The position numbers and the translations under genes were made by a program. DNA of 64,000 nucleotides from Cyanobium sp. Morenito 9A2 (GTDB lineage Bacteria; Cyanobacteriota; Cyanobacteriia; PCC-6307; Cyanobiaceae), in assembly GCF_024345575.1 (NCBI RefSeq), contig NZ_JAGQBJ010000003.1, positions 186,001-250,000 on the forward strand, in the 5' to 3' direction. Under the pieces are notes generated by a model, which saw only the letters and a program-made list of their open reading frames with translations, was not told the origin of the DNA and did no database searches. Below, piece after piece: positions 45,613 to 55,490 of this stretch; the stretch's first letter is position 1; each line of letters begins with the position of its first letter.

Positions 45613-47307
45613 TCAATGGATCGCACTGGAGGTCTGCGGGTCACCGCCGGAACGCTGGCTTCTCAGCCACAGGTCATAGCGCCCCAGGGTCGCCTCCAGG
45701 TCGCGACGTCGCACGGGCTTGCTGAGAAAGTCGTTCATGCCGGCGTCGAGGCAGGCCTGCTTCTGATCAGCGAAGGCCAGGGCCGTCAGCGCCACGATGT
45801 AGGGCTGAGGCCCCGATCGCCGCCGCACGGAGTGGGTGGCTTCCAGGCCATCGATGCTGGGCATCTGCAGGTCCATGAGCACCAGATCGATGTCCCCTCG
45901 CCCGACGCGCTCGATCGCCGCCTGGCCATCGTCCACGAAGTCGGCAGACAGTCCTAGCTGGTTGAGCAGAAGTTCAAGCACCCGTTGGTTGATGCGGTTG
46001 TCTTCTGCCACCAGGATTCGTGGCGGCTGGTCCAAGGCTCCGCCCGTCGGGGCCGCTCCCCCCTTGGGCCAGCCCGGCGCCCCATCGCCGGGTTCCATCG
46101 CCTTTGGGGGAGCCTCCAACGGAAGGCTTGGCCTCAGGGGCAGCTCCACTCGCAGGCGCGTGCCCTCGCCGAGGCGGCTGCTGACCTCGATCGAGCCGCC
46201 CATGAGATGGCAGAGCCTATGGCAGATGCTCAGGCCCAAGCCGCTGCCCTGTACCTGCCGGCTGGCTCCGTCCGCCTGGGTGTAGGCCTCAAAAATGTGG
46301 GGGAGAAAATCAGAGGCGATTCCGGGGCCGCTGTCCTCCACCTCAATCTCGAGCCGTGGGCTGCCGTCGGGGCGCGAGGTGATGCGGACGCTGAGGCGCA
46401 CAAAGCCCCTCTGGGTGAACTTGATCGCGTTGTTGAGCAGGTTCAGGACCACCTGACGCAGGCGCATGTCGTCCCCGAGGATCAGCTCGGGCACTTCAGG
46501 ATCGACCAGGGCTTCAAACGTCAGTCCTTTGCCGCTCGCCAGGGGGCGAAGCATGCCGCAGCATTCCTCCACCAGAGAGCGCAGCGACAAGCGTTCCGTG
46601 CTCAGCAGGATCTCTTCGGATTGGATCTTGGAGAGATCGAGGATGTTGTTGATCAGTTCCAGGAGCAGTTCGCCGCTGGTGTGGATCGTGTCGACCAGTT
46701 CGCTTTGGTGGCCATCGAGAGCGGTGCCCAGGAGCAGGTCGGTCATGCCGATGACCGCATTCATCGGCGTGCGGATTTCGTGGCTGACATTGGCCAGGAA
46801 CCGTCCCATCGCCCCCTGGGCCGCCAACGCCTGGTCGCGGGCCTGAAGCAGCTCCTCGGTGCGACTTTGAACCTCCTGTTCCAGGTTGTCGCGGGCCCAG
46901 CGCAACTCGTCTTGAACCTTGGTGATTGCACTCAGATCCCGGAACACAAACACCAGCGAGGGGGTCGGCTTCACCAGCACCGGTGACCAGGTCACCTCCA
47001 GCACCCGCCGGGGCTTGATTGAGGAAAGATCCCAGCGGGAGCAGCCCGCGCCATTGACGGCCCGCGCGATCAGGTCATCGCGCTCGTCCGGCCGGCCGTT
47101 GATGAAGCGGCTGGGCAGCAGCACCGGCAGGGGACGGCCGAGGCTGGCCAAGCGGGGGCGATCAACCAGGTGGTCAAACGCCCGGTTGGTCCACTCGACG
47201 ATGCCGTCGTTGTTGGTGAGCGCCAGCGCATCCTCAACGCAGCTCAGGGCCGCATCGAGTCGCCCCAGGGTGCTGCGCAGCTGATCGTTGAGGGCGGCCT
47301 GGCTCAA
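45613..47307 (-). CDS. PAS-containing hybrid histidine kinase
   Basis: A 564-residue cytoplasmic kinase: PAS domain (about 20-130, ALALTNNDGIVEWTNRAFDHLV), coiled coil (130-165), HisKA with His176 (SHEIRTPMNAVIG), HATPase (LLNNAIKF; DSGPGI; GSGLGL) and a receiver (about 429-545, Asp479 in LVLMDLQMP). There is no membrane segment. The start is a TTG at 47307, chosen because GGAG at 47318-47315 gives a ribosome binding site with 7-base spacing and the upstream PAS gene stops 5 bases before it; longer versions would overlap that gene in another frame. It probably phosphorylates the HPt protein encoded next. Confidence 0.88.
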   Translation of the reverse strand: MSQAALNDQLRSTLGRLDAALSCVEDALALTNNDGIVEWTNRAFDHLVDRPRLASLGRPLPVLLPSRFINGRPDERDDLIARAVNGAGCSRWDLSSIKPRRVLEVTWSPVLVKPTPSLVFVFRDLSAITKVQDELRWARDNLEQEVQSRTEELLQARDQALAAQGAMGRFLANVSHEIRTPMNAVIGMTDLLLGTALDGHQSELVDTIHTSGELLLELINNILDLSKIQSEEILLSTERLSLRSLVEECCGMLRPLASGKGLTFEALVDPEVPELILGDDMRLRQVVLNLLNNAIKFTQRGFVRLSVRITSRPDGSPRLEIEVEDSGPGIASDFLPHIFEAYTQADGASRQVQGSGLGLSICHRLCHLMGGSIEVSSRLGEGTRLRVELPLRPSLPLEAPPKAMEPGDGAPGWPKGGAAPTGGALDQPPRILVAEDNRINQRVLELLLNQLGLSADFVDDGQAAIERVGRGDIDLVLMDLQMPSIDGLEATHSVRRRSGPQPYIVALTALAFADQKQACLDAGMNDFLSKPVRRRDLEATLGRYDLWLRSQRSGGDPQTSSAIH

Positions 47308-47311
47308 GCGC

Positions 47312-47662
47312 TCACTCCAGGGGCCGCAGGGTGGCGGCGAAGCTCCAGATCTCGCCGTGGCGTTCAGCCACGATGAAGTGCTCCGATTCAAGTTCGCTGG
47401 CGTCTTTGCAGACGGTTTTGAGTTTCAAGGGATGGTTGAGGATTTCCGAGTCGCCACTGCCCATCTGAAAACGCGAAAAGCCCAGGTGATGGGCGTCGCG
47501 AAAGAAGGAGGGAAGGATCAGCCCCAGCGACTGGCCCAAGAGGTCGTCGGCGCTCCAGCCATACACCTCGCTGAAGCGAGGGTTGATCTCTTCGATGAGT
47601 CCCTCCTGATCGGCGCGCACGAACGGCAGTTCCTGGCTGCGCAGGTCTTCGATCGAAAGCAT
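47312..47662 (-). CDS. Stand-alone PAS-domain protein
   Basis: A 116-residue protein that is a single PAS domain: FVRADQEGLIEEINPRFSEVYGW, then LLGQSLGLILPSFFRDAHHLGFSRF and the strand-rich end. Its start is ATG 47662. It has no output domain, so it probably senses or relays through contact with the kinase encoded 5 bases downstream; the two may have arisen by splitting of one multi-PAS kinase. The bound ligand, if any, is unknown. Confidence 0.82.
   Translation of the reverse strand: MLSIEDLRSQELPFVRADQEGLIEEINPRFSEVYGWSADDLLGQSLGLILPSFFRDAHHLGFSRFQMGSGDSEILNHPLKLKTVCKDASELESEHFIVAERHGEIWSFAATLRPLE
47315..47318 (-). promoter_or_regulatory. Ribosome binding site deciding the kinase TTG start
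   Basis: GGAG on the minus strand lies 7 bases before the TTG at 47307 and within the last codons of the PAS gene. It is the best start signal in the area and supports a non-ATG start for the hybrid kinase. Confidence 0.55.
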
Positions 47663-47701
47663 GGCGATGGGGGTTCATCGGTGCTGATTTTAAGGACGGT
47701 G

Positions 47702-48682
47702 CTACAGCACTTCCACACCATTGGCCCGGGCCAGGCAGAGAGCGTTGTCGGTGCGAATCAGCAGATCGCTGAAGCTCTGATCGGTTGGTCGCAGCTGACT
47801 CACGCCGATGCGCAGGCGGGTTGGTGGTCTGGTGCCCTCGGACCCTGCGCCGATGGGCACCAGCTGGCTCAAAAGCGTTTCCGCCACCTGCCGTGCCTGG
47901 TCAGCGGTGCTGTTCACCAGCGTCAGGCCGAATTCAAGCGGCCCCAGGCGGCCGAGCAGATCGGCCTTGCCGCTGGCCGCGCCGCAGCATGCGGCGATCT
48001 CCCGCAGGAGCTCCGCCCGCTCGATCCCGGCGAGATCAACAAATGGGGAGTGCGCCGGCGGGTCGATCAGCAACGTGAGCAGGGACAGGGATTGATCGGT
48101 GCGGCGGGCCCGTTCCAGTTCCTTCTGCGCCAGCAGCTGAAAGGAGGCGCGGTTGAACAGGCCTGTTTGAACGTCACAGGCGGCTTCCTGGCGCAGCTCC
48201 AGTTCGCGGATCACCTGCTGGGCCAGCATCTCCAGCACCCGATGCTGCTGGGACTCCAGCTGGTGGGGTGTGCGGTCGATCACGCAGAGGGTGCCCAGGT
48301 GTTGACCCACCGCCGTCCTGAGGGGGACTCCTGCATAAAAGCGGATCTTGGGCTCGCCCGTCACCAGCGGATTGGTGGCGAAGCGGTCATCGGCTGCGGC
48401 ATCGGGCACCACCATCACCCCATCACCACAGATGGCGTGGGCGCAGAACGCCATCTCCCGGGGGGTTTCGGTGGCCTCCAACCCCACTCGGCTGAGAAAC
48501 CATTGCCGGTTCCGATCCACGAGGGAGATCAGCGCGATCGGGGTTTGAATGATCTCCGCCGCCAGCTTGACGATCCGATCGAGATTCGGATCTGACGTGC
48601 CATCCAGCAGCAGGCTGCGCTCCAGGGAGCGGAGCCTGTCCTCCTCCCCAACGGGGAGGGGGTAGTCGGGATAGGGCGGCAT
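47702..48682 (-). CDS. GAF protein with degenerate GGDEF domain
   Basis: A 326-residue protein. A GAF domain (about 10-155) contains LISLVDRNRQWFLSRVGL, REMAFCAHAI and FYAGVPLRT...LGTLCVID, the form common in cyanobacterial sensors. The second half begins like a GGDEF domain (DVQTGLFNRASFQLL) but the metal site is lost (LLIDPPAHSP) and the signature reads RLGPLEF instead of GGDEF, so cyclic di-GMP synthesis is unlikely. The ATG at 48682 is preferred over a GTG 11 codons upstream. It is the first gene of the minus-strand signalling run and is divergent from the L,D-transpeptidase gene. Confidence 0.85.
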   Translation of the reverse strand: MPPYPDYPLPVGEEDRLRSLERSLLLDGTSDPNLDRIVKLAAEIIQTPIALISLVDRNRQWFLSRVGLEATETPREMAFCAHAICGDGVMVVPDAAADDRFATNPLVTGEPKIRFYAGVPLRTAVGQHLGTLCVIDRTPHQLESQQHRVLEMLAQQVIRELELRQEAACDVQTGLFNRASFQLLAQKELERARRTDQSLSLLTLLIDPPAHSPFVDLAGIERAELLREIAACCGAASGKADLLGRLGPLEFGLTLVNSTADQARQVAETLLSQLVPIGAGSEGTRPPTRLRIGVSQLRPTDQSFSDLLIRTDNALCLARANGVEVL

Positions 48683-48758
48683 GCTGATGGCCTGACTTTT
48701 CAGATTAACGGCCACCCCACAGGCCCCATACGATCGGAAGGATCCCGACCGTTCGATC

Positions 48759-49385
48759 GTGAAGCCGACTGCGGGACCAGGACGCTGCTGGGGAAGTCAC
48801 CTTCGGCGCAGCAGCCTGGGGGCGCTGCTCCTGCTGGCCGCTGCCTGGGCCTCCCCCAAGGCGCTGGGCGACCCTGGCCAACCCGCCAAGACCCACCAGG
48901 CGATGGCCCATCCCCTCTCCGTTCTGCCCCCGGTCCTGCAGGTGCAGAGCGGCCTTCATCTGGTGCTCGATCGCCGCCGGCGCCGGTTGCTGGTGATCCA
49001 CTCGGGTGCCCTGCTGCGGCAGTTTCCTGTGGCGGTGGGCATGCCGGGCTGGGAGACCCCTGCAGGGAACTTCAGCATTCTTGACATGCGCACCGATCCG
49101 GTCTGGGAACATCCCACCACGGGGAAGCGCATGGCGTCCGGTGCCCAGAATCCCCTGGGCAGCCGCTGGATCGGTTTCCACGTCGATTGCAACGGCCGCA
49201 AGGCCTCCGATGGCGACCAGGTGCTCGACATCAAGGGCTGCGTCAGTGCCGGCTTCCACGGCACCCCCCACCGCTGGACCGTGGGCCGCGCCGTCTCCCA
49301 TGGTTGCGTGCGCCTCTACGACGAGGATGTGCGCGCTCTGTTCGCGATGGTGAGCGTCGGGACACCGGTGACCGTGCTGCCCTGA
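48759..49385 (+). CDS. Secreted L,D-transpeptidase (YkuD family)
   Basis: A 208-residue enzyme that makes 3-3 cross-links or attaches proteins in peptidoglycan. A signal peptide is visible (RRSSLGALLLLAAAWASPKALG). The YkuD domain (about 60-207) carries the catalytic site HGTPHRWTVGRAVSHGCVRL with His167, Ser180, His181, Gly182, Cys183 and Arg185. The start is a GTG at 48759. It is divergent from the GAF gene by 76 bases and followed by glgA. A short GAGCCC/GGGCTC inverted repeat covers its stop codon but lacks a T tract. Confidence 0.92.
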   Translation: MKPTAGPGRCWGSHLRRSSLGALLLLAAAWASPKALGDPGQPAKTHQAMAHPLSVLPPVLQVQSGLHLVLDRRRRRLLVIHSGALLRQFPVAVGMPGWETPAGNFSILDMRTDPVWEHPTTGKRMASGAQNPLGSRWIGFHVDCNGRKASDGDQVLDIKGCVSAGFHGTPHRWTVGRAVSHGCVRLYDEDVRALFAMVSVGTPVTVLP

Positions 49386-49436
49386 GCCCAGCCGGGCAGG
49401 GCTCCTAAAGTCGCTCCGCTCTGGACGGTCGGCCGA

Positions 49437-51023
49437 ATGCGGGTGCTCTTTGCTGCGGCTGAATGCGCCCCGATGGTCAAGGTGGGGGGCATGGGCGATG
49501 TGGTCGGCTCGCTGCCCCCGGCCCTGGCCGCCCTCGGCCACGACGTGCGCCTGATCCTGCCGGGCTATGGCCGCCTGTGGAGTCGCCTGACGATTTCCCC
49601 TGATCCGATCTGGCGTGGCCACACCATGGGCACGAATTTCGCGATCTACGAAACCCGCCACCCGAGCAACGGCCTGACGATTTATCTGGTGGGCCATCCG
49701 GTTTTCGATCCCGAGCGCATCTACGGCGGCGAGGACGAAGACTGGCGCTTCACCTTCTTTGCCAGTGCCGTGGCGGAATTCGCCTGGCATCACTGGAAAC
49801 CGGAGGTGCTCCATTGCCATGACTGGCACACGGGCATGATCCCCGTGTGGATGCACCAGGACCCGGAGATCAGCACGGTCTTCACCATCCACAACCTCCA
49901 GTACCAGGGGCCCTGGCGCTGGAAGCTCGAGCGCATGACCTGGTGCCCCTGGTACATGCAGGGGGACCACACCATGGCCGCCGCCCTGCTCTATGCCGAC
50001 CGGGTCAACGCCGTCTCGCCCACCTACGCCCAGGAGATCCGCACCGCCGAGTACGGCGAACGGGTCGACGGGCTGCTCAACTTCATCAGCGGCAAGCTGC
50101 GCGGCATCCTCAACGGCATCGACAACGGGGACTGGAACCCCGCCACCGACGCCAGCCTGCCCGCAGGTTTTTCCCCCACCGACCTGGGCGGCAAAGCCGT
50201 CTGCAAGTCCGCCCTGCAGGAGCGCATGGGGCTCACGGTCAATCCCACCACCTTCCTGCTGGGGTTGGTGAGCCGCCTGGTGGACCAGAAGGGGGTGGAC
50301 CTGCTGTTGCAGGTGGCGGACCGGGTGCTGGCCTACACCGACAGCCAGATCGTGGTGCTGGGAACGGGTGATCGTCACTTCGAGTCGGGATTGTGGCAAC
50401 TGGCGGCGCGCCATCCGGGGCGCTTCGCGGTCTTCCTCACCTATGACGATGCCCTCTCGCGCCTGATCTACGCCGGCAGCGATGCCTTCTTGATGCCCAG
50501 CCGCTTCGAGCCCTGCGGCATCAGTCAGCTGCTGGCCATGCGCTACGGCTCGATCCCGGTGGTGCGGCGGGTGGGGGGCCTGGTGGACACCGTGCCCCCC
50601 CACGACCCCGCCCACCACAGCGGCACGGGCTTCTGCTTCGATCGCTACGACCCGCTGGATTTCTACACGGCGATCGTGCGGGCCTGGGAGGCCTACCGCC
50701 ATCCAGACAGCTGGGCGGACCTGCAGCGCCGCGCCATGACCGCCGACCACAGCTGGGGCCGTTCTGCCCTCGAGTACGACCGCCTGTACCGGGAGGTGCG
50801 TGGTGTGAAGGAGCCGACCCCCTCGGCCCAGGACGTGGAAGCCTTCTCCCTCGGGCAAGACGCCGATCCCAGTCTTCAGCCCTCAGCGGATCCGAGCCAT
50901 CAACTCAAAGCTGGCCCATCACCCAACCAGGGGACCGGCGCTGAGCCCTCTGCCGTTTCGGCCTCCCCCATGGGGGTGTCCCGCAACCCCCTGGCGCGGT
51001 TGCTGCGGCGGCCCCAGGGATGA
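49437..51023 (+). CDS. glgA: Glycogen synthase
   Basis: GlgA extends glycogen from ADP-glucose. The 528-residue GT5 protein has [17 protein letters not shown] at the ADP-glucose site (KVGG in place of the more usual KTGG), [13 protein letters not shown], the second-domain [16 protein letters not shown] and the catalytic [19 protein letters not shown]. About 65 residues at the end (after [12 protein letters not shown]) are a low-complexity Ser/Pro/Ala/Gln tail not needed for the fold. The ATG is at 49437. The partner glgB begins at the left edge of the window. Confidence 0.96.
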   Translation: MRVLFAAAECAPMVKVGGMGDVVGSLPPALAALGHDVRLILPGYGRLWSRLTISPDPIWRGHTMGTNFAIYETRHPSNGLTIYLVGHPVFDPERIYGGEDEDWRFTFFASAVAEFAWHHWKPEVLHCHDWHTGMIPVWMHQDPEISTVFTIHNLQYQGPWRWKLERMTWCPWYMQGDHTMAAALLYADRVNAVSPTYAQEIRTAEYGERVDGLLNFISGKLRGILNGIDNGDWNPATDASLPAGFSPTDLGGKAVCKSALQERMGLTVNPTTFLLGLVSRLVDQKGVDLLLQVADRVLAYTDSQIVVLGTGDRHFESGLWQLAARHPGRFAVFLTYDDALSRLIYAGSDAFLMPSRFEPCGISQLLAMRYGSIPVVRRVGGLVDTVPPHDPAHHSGTGFCFDRYDPLDFYTAIVRAWEAYRHPDSWADLQRRAMTADHSWGRSALEYDRLYREVRGVKEPTPSAQDVEAFSLGQDADPSLQPSADPSHQLKAGPSPNQGTGAEPSAVSASPMGVSRNPLARLLRRPQG

Positions 51024-51059
51024 GACGAGCGTGCCGCGTGCCGCGCTGAGCGTCGCTTG

Positions 51060-51803
51060 ATGAATGTTTCGAAGGGGCGGGCCCCGGAGAACCCCCATGG
51101 AGGTTCCGCTCTTCCCAGTCTCTATGTGAGTCCCTGGAAGCTCCTGGCTGAGGATGCGAGGGCGGTGCTGGCCAGTCTGGGACTGCGGGCCCGGGAACTG
51201 TGGCGGCGGAATGGTTCGGCCGAGCTGCCCCTGCCGATGGTCTGGCCCCGGGCGCTGGCGAGCCTGTTCTGGCCGCTGGTGCTGGTGGGTGTGCTCCTGC
51301 TGGTGGGCGCTGGGGTCAGCCGCTGGCACGGCCGGGCGGCGGGGTCCGTGGCCGTGGTGCCGCTGCCAGTTCCGAGCCAACCTCTGGTGGAAGCCAGTGC
51401 TGGCTCGGAACTGGCTGTCGTGCCATCCGGGGGTGAATCCCTGGCGCTGGCGAGCAGCGCCGTCCCCCCCCTGGATGAATCGCAGGCTGAGGCCGAAGCG
51501 CTGGAGGCCAACCCCTTGCCGGAACTGGCCCTCGATCCGCTGATGGAGCTCCTGGCGCCTGGCGATGGACCGCCGTTGCTGGTCGCCGCCAGGCCCCAGC
51601 CCGAGCGCTCGCGCTTGGTGTTGGAGCTGAACGCGGCCTTTCTGGCGTTGCCCCCCCCCGCGCGTCAGCTTCAGGCGGATCGTTGGCGGGAGCAGGCGGC
51701 GGTTCTCGGTTTCGAGGAGCTTGACCTGAGGGATGGCCGTGGCCGGATGCTGGGACGCCAGGCACGGGTGGGGACCGGCATGATTCTGCTGTCGTACGGC
51801 TGA
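51060..51803 (+). CDS. Single-span membrane protein of unknown function
   Basis: A 247-residue protein with one membrane helix (LFWPLVLVGVLLLVGAGV, about 70-87), a short cytoplasmic N-terminus and, beyond the helix, a disordered Ala/Pro/Ser/Glu-rich stretch followed by a small folded C-terminus (RSRLVLELNAAFLAL to ILLSYG). No domain is recognised. The ATG at 51060 is preferred to the TTG directly before it. It sits 14 bases upstream of murF, so an envelope role is possible by context only. Confidence 0.65.
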   Translation: MNVSKGRAPENPHGGSALPSLYVSPWKLLAEDARAVLASLGLRARELWRRNGSAELPLPMVWPRALASLFWPLVLVGVLLLVGAGVSRWHGRAAGSVAVVPLPVPSQPLVEASAGSELAVVPSGGESLALASSAVPPLDESQAEAEALEANPLPELALDPLMELLAPGDGPPLLVAARPQPERSRLVLELNAAFLALPPPARQLQADRWREQAAVLGFEELDLRDGRGRMLGRQARVGTGMILLSYG

Positions 51804-51817
51804 AGGGGCCTGGGGAG

Positions 51818-53203
51818 ATGCGGTTGGCGCGCCTGGTGGAGCTGTGGGGACCGCCGCTGGGCGGAGCCGATCTGGACCCGGCGGAGACGCTGGGGCCCGT
51901 GGGCACCGACAGCCGCGCCCTCAGGCCCGGCAGTCTGTTCGTGCCGCTGGTGGGGGAGCGCTTCGATGGCCATCGCTTCCTGGCTCAGGCGCTTGAGCGC
52001 GGAGCCCGGGCGGCGGTGGTGGAGGCCTCACGGCTCGCGGAGGTGCCCGCGGGTCTGCCCGTCTGGGCCGTGGCCGACACCCTGGCGGCTTACCAGCAAC
52101 TGGGAACCCTGCGCCGCCAGGAGCTGGGGGCTCCCGTGGTGGCGGTGACCGGTTCGGCCGGCAAGACCACGACACGCGAATTGCTGCGCTCGGCCCTCGC
52201 CCCCCTCGGCTTGGTGCTGGCCAGCGCGGGCAACGAAAACAACGACGTGGGCGTGCCGCACACGTTGCTCAGGGCCACCGGCGCCGAGGCGGCGGTGGTG
52301 GTGGAGATGGGCATGCGCGGCCGGGGGGAGATCGAGCGGCTCAGCCGCTGCGCCCAGCCCGACATCGCCGTGATCACGAACATCGGTACGGCCCACATCG
52401 GCCGGCTCGGCAGCCGCGAGGCGATTGCCTCCGCCAAATGCGAGATCGTCACGGGGCTTCCAGCCAGCGCTTTGGTGGTGGTTCCGGCGGGGGACCCCCT
52501 GCTGGAGGAGGCTCTGGGAGCGGTTTGGGCCGGCCGGGTGCGGCGGGTGGCCCTGGCCAGCGATGGTCCCTTCGATCCAGCCCAGCCGGCGGCCGATGCC
52601 CTGGGCCAGCTGGAGGCCGATGGCGAGCACCTGAGCCTGGGGGGGCACCGTTACCGGCTGCCATTGCCGGGGGCCCACAACGCCCGCAACCTGCTGCTCG
52701 CCCTAGTGGTGGCCCTTGAGTTGGGGGTGGCCCCCCTAGCGCTCGCTACTTTGCGGGTGGACCTGCCCGGAGGGCGCAGCGCCCGCCTGGAGGTGGGCGG
52801 CGTCCATCTGCTTGATGAGACGTACAACGCCTCTCCGGAAGCCACCGAGGCGGCCCTGCGGCTGCTCGCCCAGCAGCGGGGGCGACGCTTTGCGGTCCTC
52901 GGCACGATGCTCGAACTCGGGGAGCAGAGCCTGGAGCTCCATGGCGCCATCGGCGCCTTGGCAGCGGAGCTGGGCCTTGATGGCCTGGTGGTGGTGGATG
53001 GGGGCGCCGAGGGCGAAGCGATGGCGGCGGCGGCGGCGGCGGTGTCCCTGCTGGAGCGGGTGGCTGAACCAGCCGCCGCCGCCGGGCCCCTTCAGGACTG
53101 GCTGCGGCCGGGGGACACCGTGCTGCTCAAGGCGAGCCGGGGGGTGGCGCTGGAGCGGCTGATCCCCCTGCTGATGCAGCAGCTCCAGACCAGTCCTCCC
53201 TGA
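51818..53203 (+). CDS. murF: UDP-N-acetylmuramoyl-tripeptide--D-alanyl-D-alanine ligase
   Basis: MurF adds D-Ala-D-Ala to complete the peptidoglycan precursor. The 461-residue Mur ligase has [22 protein letters not shown] in the first domain, the phosphate loop [25 protein letters not shown] and the C-terminal [10 protein letters not shown] and VLGTMLELG segments. An alanine-rich patch ([10 protein letters not shown]) lies near residue 405. The last 77 bases are overlapped by the convergent glmU reading frame. Confidence 0.95.
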   Translation: MRLARLVELWGPPLGGADLDPAETLGPVGTDSRALRPGSLFVPLVGERFDGHRFLAQALERGARAAVVEASRLAEVPAGLPVWAVADTLAAYQQLGTLRRQELGAPVVAVTGSAGKTTTRELLRSALAPLGLVLASAGNENNDVGVPHTLLRATGAEAAVVVEMGMRGRGEIERLSRCAQPDIAVITNIGTAHIGRLGSREAIASAKCEIVTGLPASALVVVPAGDPLLEEALGAVWAGRVRRVALASDGPFDPAQPAADALGQLEADGEHLSLGGHRYRLPLPGAHNARNLLLALVVALELGVAPLALATLRVDLPGGRSARLEVGGVHLLDETYNASPEATEAALRLLAQQRGRRFAVLGTMLELGEQSLELHGAIGALAAELGLDGLVVVDGGAEGEAMAAAAAAVSLLERVAEPAAAAGPLQDWLRPGDTVLLKASRGVALERLIPLLMQQLQTSPP

Positions 53204-54524
53204 CCACCTGGTTCGCCCGACCCACGGCCAGGGCGCCGGAAGGCACATCCCTGGTGAGGGTGGAGCCCGCTCCGACGGTCACGTTCTCCCCGAGCGTGAT
53301 CGGCGCCACCAACACCGAATTGGCGCCGGTCTTGCTGCCGGCGCCGATCACGGTGCGGTGCTTGCGCACACCGTCGTAGTTGGCCGTGATCGTTCCGGCC
53401 CCGACATTGACGTTGACCCCCAGATCGGCATCACCGATGTAGCTGAGGTGATTCACCTTGCATTCATCGGCCAAGACGCTGTTTTTGACCTCCACGAAAT
53501 TGCCCACCCGACAGCGCTCACCCAGCACGGTGCCCGGTCGAAGCTGGGCGTAGGGGCCGATGGCACAGCCTTCGCCGACGCTGGCCCGGCGCACCACCGA
53601 ATAGAGCACCTCCACGGCCGCCCCCAGGGTGCTGTCCTCCACCAGGCTGCCCGGGCCCAGACGGCAGCCATCCCCCACGCTGGTGGTTCCGCGCAGGTGG
53701 GTCTGGGGCTCGATCACCACATCGCGGCCGAAGCGGCTGCCTTCGCTGAGGGTGCAGCTGGCGGGATCGATGAAGGTGACCCCCTGCTCCATCCAGTGGC
53801 GCCGGAGCCGTTCCTGCAGCACCGCTTCGCACTGGGCCAGATGAAGGCGGTCGTTGATGCCCAGAATCTCGTCGGGGTCGGCTACTTCCAGATGGGTGGC
53901 GTGGCCCAGCAGGGCCACGGTGTCGGTGAGGTAGAGCTCCCCCTGGTCGTTGTCGCTGCGGAGCCGGGGCAACACTTTGGCCAGGCGCTGCCAATCGAAA
54001 AGGTAGATTCCGGCGTTGATCAGGTTGTTGCGGCGCTGGTCGTCGCTGCAGTCACGGTGCTCGATGATGCCGCTGACTCCGCCGCCCCCATCGCTGAAGA
54101 CGCGGCCGTAACCGCTCGGGTTGGCCAGGCGGGCGCTGAGCAGGGTGACTGCCGCGCCGCTGCGGCGATGCTGGTCCAGGAGTTTATCCAGGGTGGCGGC
54201 CCGCAGCAGCGGCACATCGCCATTGAGCACTAGCAGATCACCCTCGAAGCCGGCCAACGGCGCCAGCAGCTGCTGCACCGCATGGCCCGTGCCCTGTTGG
54301 GGTTGCTGCAAAACGAACTCCAGTCCCGCCACCGCCGCCAGGGAGGCCTCCACCCGCTCCGCCTGGTGCCCCACGATCAGCAACTGGCGCGCGGGGGCCA
54401 GGCCCCGGCAGCAGGCCAGCACGCGCTCCACGAGGGTGGCGCCCGCCAGGGGCTGCAGCACCTTGGGGAGCTGGCTCTTCATGCGGGTTCCCTTCCCGGC
54501 GGCCAGCACGGCGACGGCGAGCAT
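53127..54524 (-). CDS. glmU: Bifunctional UDP-GlcNAc pyrophosphorylase / GlcN-1-P acetyltransferase
   Basis: GlmU makes UDP-GlcNAc for peptidoglycan and lipopolysaccharide. The 465-residue protein has the nucleotidyltransferase start [23 protein letters not shown], Gln/Gly sites in [11 protein letters not shown] and [10 protein letters not shown], then a left-handed beta-helix of hexapeptide repeats with the acetyltransferase site [15 protein letters not shown]. The usual end is near [11 protein letters not shown]; here a further 18-19 Ala/Gly/Pro-rich residues follow, and this tail lies opposite the end of murF. The start is ATG 54524. Confidence 0.95.
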   Translation of the reverse strand: MLAVAVLAAGKGTRMKSQLPKVLQPLAGATLVERVLACCRGLAPARQLLIVGHQAERVEASLAAVAGLEFVLQQPQQGTGHAVQQLLAPLAGFEGDLLVLNGDVPLLRAATLDKLLDQHRRSGAAVTLLSARLANPSGYGRVFSDGGGGVSGIIEHRDCSDDQRRNNLINAGIYLFDWQRLAKVLPRLRSDNDQGELYLTDTVALLGHATHLEVADPDEILGINDRLHLAQCEAVLQERLRRHWMEQGVTFIDPASCTLSEGSRFGRDVVIEPQTHLRGTTSVGDGCRLGPGSLVEDSTLGAAVEVLYSVVRRASVGEGCAIGPYAQLRPGTVLGERCRVGNFVEVKNSVLADECKVNHLSYIGDADLGVNVNVGAGTITANYDGVRKHRTVIGAGSKTGANSVLVAPITLGENVTVGAGSTLTRDVPSGALAVGRANQVVREDWSGAAASAGGSAAPAPPPGSP

Positions 54525-54551
54525 GGAACCCCTGCAAGGAACGGCCGGAAT

Positions 54552-55490
54552 CTACCGGTGGACCGGGCGCTCCTTGCCGAACCAGCGCCGGCGCCAGGCG
54601 GAGGTGCTCCCAGCGCTCGACTGCCCCTGGGCCATGGCCCGAGCCCGCAGAACCCCCTCGGCGCTGGCCGAGCCGGTCGGGTCGCCGTAGGGCTCTGCGG
54701 CCCGGGTGAGCAGGTGCTCCCGCTCCATCAGGCTCAACGGCCGCAGGACACGGCCTGGCTGCAACGGGCTGGGGCTGGCGGCGGTGCCCCAGGACCAGGG
54801 GGTCGTCCCCTTTGGCGAAGCAGCCCCCAGGGGTTCGGGCGGTGGCGTGATGGATGCCAGTTGCAGGCCCGAGCGCAGCAGGGTCTGGCGCACGGCGGCG
54901 GCGGAGCTGTAGGTGAGCAGGCGCCCTTCCGGGGCCAGCAGCCGCGCCAGGGCCCCCAGAAACTCCAGGCTCCAAAGCTGGGGGCAGCGGCGGGGGGAGA
55001 ACGCATCCAGCAGCACCAGATCCCACTGGCCGCTGAGCGTCTCAGGCAATTGTCCGAGACGCTGACGCGCATCTCCCCAGAGCACCTGGGCTCGGCCAAG
55101 GCCATCGCTCCATTGACCCTGGTGGTGGAGGGCCTCCAGCCGGGCGGCAACGGCCGCAGTCCAACTGAGCTGAAAATCCGGCTGCGCCAGGGCCAGGGCC
55201 AGGGGCTGCGGATCCAGCTCCAGCCCGAACCAGTTCAGGACCAGTCCCCGCGCTTCGGCCGCCTCGAAGAGGGCGCCGGCGTTGGTGCCCAGCCCAAGGC
55301 CCACATCCAGCACCAGCAGACGGCCACCCGGGGAATAACGACTCAGCTCCGCCGGGGCGATGAACTTCTCCTCGGCCTCTCGCCGTGCCCCGTGCTCGCT
55401 GTGGAAACCCTCCTGGAACTCGGCGCTGTAGAGGCTGAAGCTGCCGTCGGCGGTGCGCCGGGGCTCAAGCCTGGAGGCGGGCGAGGTCAT
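54552..55490 (-). CDS. MnmC-like SAM-dependent methyltransferase (DUF752)
   Basis: A 312-residue protein matching the methyltransferase half of MnmC, which finishes 5-methylaminomethyl modification at the tRNA wobble uridine. [31 protein letters not shown] is the family start, [15 protein letters not shown] the SAM-binding loop and [19 protein letters not shown] the catalytic segment. The FAD-dependent oxidase half of the E. coli protein is absent, as is common in cyanobacteria, so the substrate step may differ. The end is low-complexity. Its start overlaps the end of aroA by 26 bases. Confidence 0.85.
   Translation of the reverse strand: MTSPASRLEPRRTADGSFSLYSAEFQEGFHSEHGARREAEEKFIAPAELSRYSPGGRLLVLDVGLGLGTNAGALFEAAEARGLVLNWFGLELDPQPLALALAQPDFQLSWTAAVAARLEALHHQGQWSDGLGRAQVLWGDARQRLGQLPETLSGQWDLVLLDAFSPRRCPQLWSLEFLGALARLLAPEGRLLTYSSAAAVRQTLLRSGLQLASITPPPEPLGAASPKGTTPWSWGTAASPSPLQPGRVLRPLSLMEREHLLTRAAEPYGDPTGSASAEGVLRARAMAQGQSSAGSTSAWRRRWFGKERPVHR

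Noticed and set aside
49384-49404. Terminator at the end of the L,D-transpeptidase gene (GAGCCC/GGGCTC)
   Set aside because: Only a 6-bp stem with a 9-base loop and no T tract after it.
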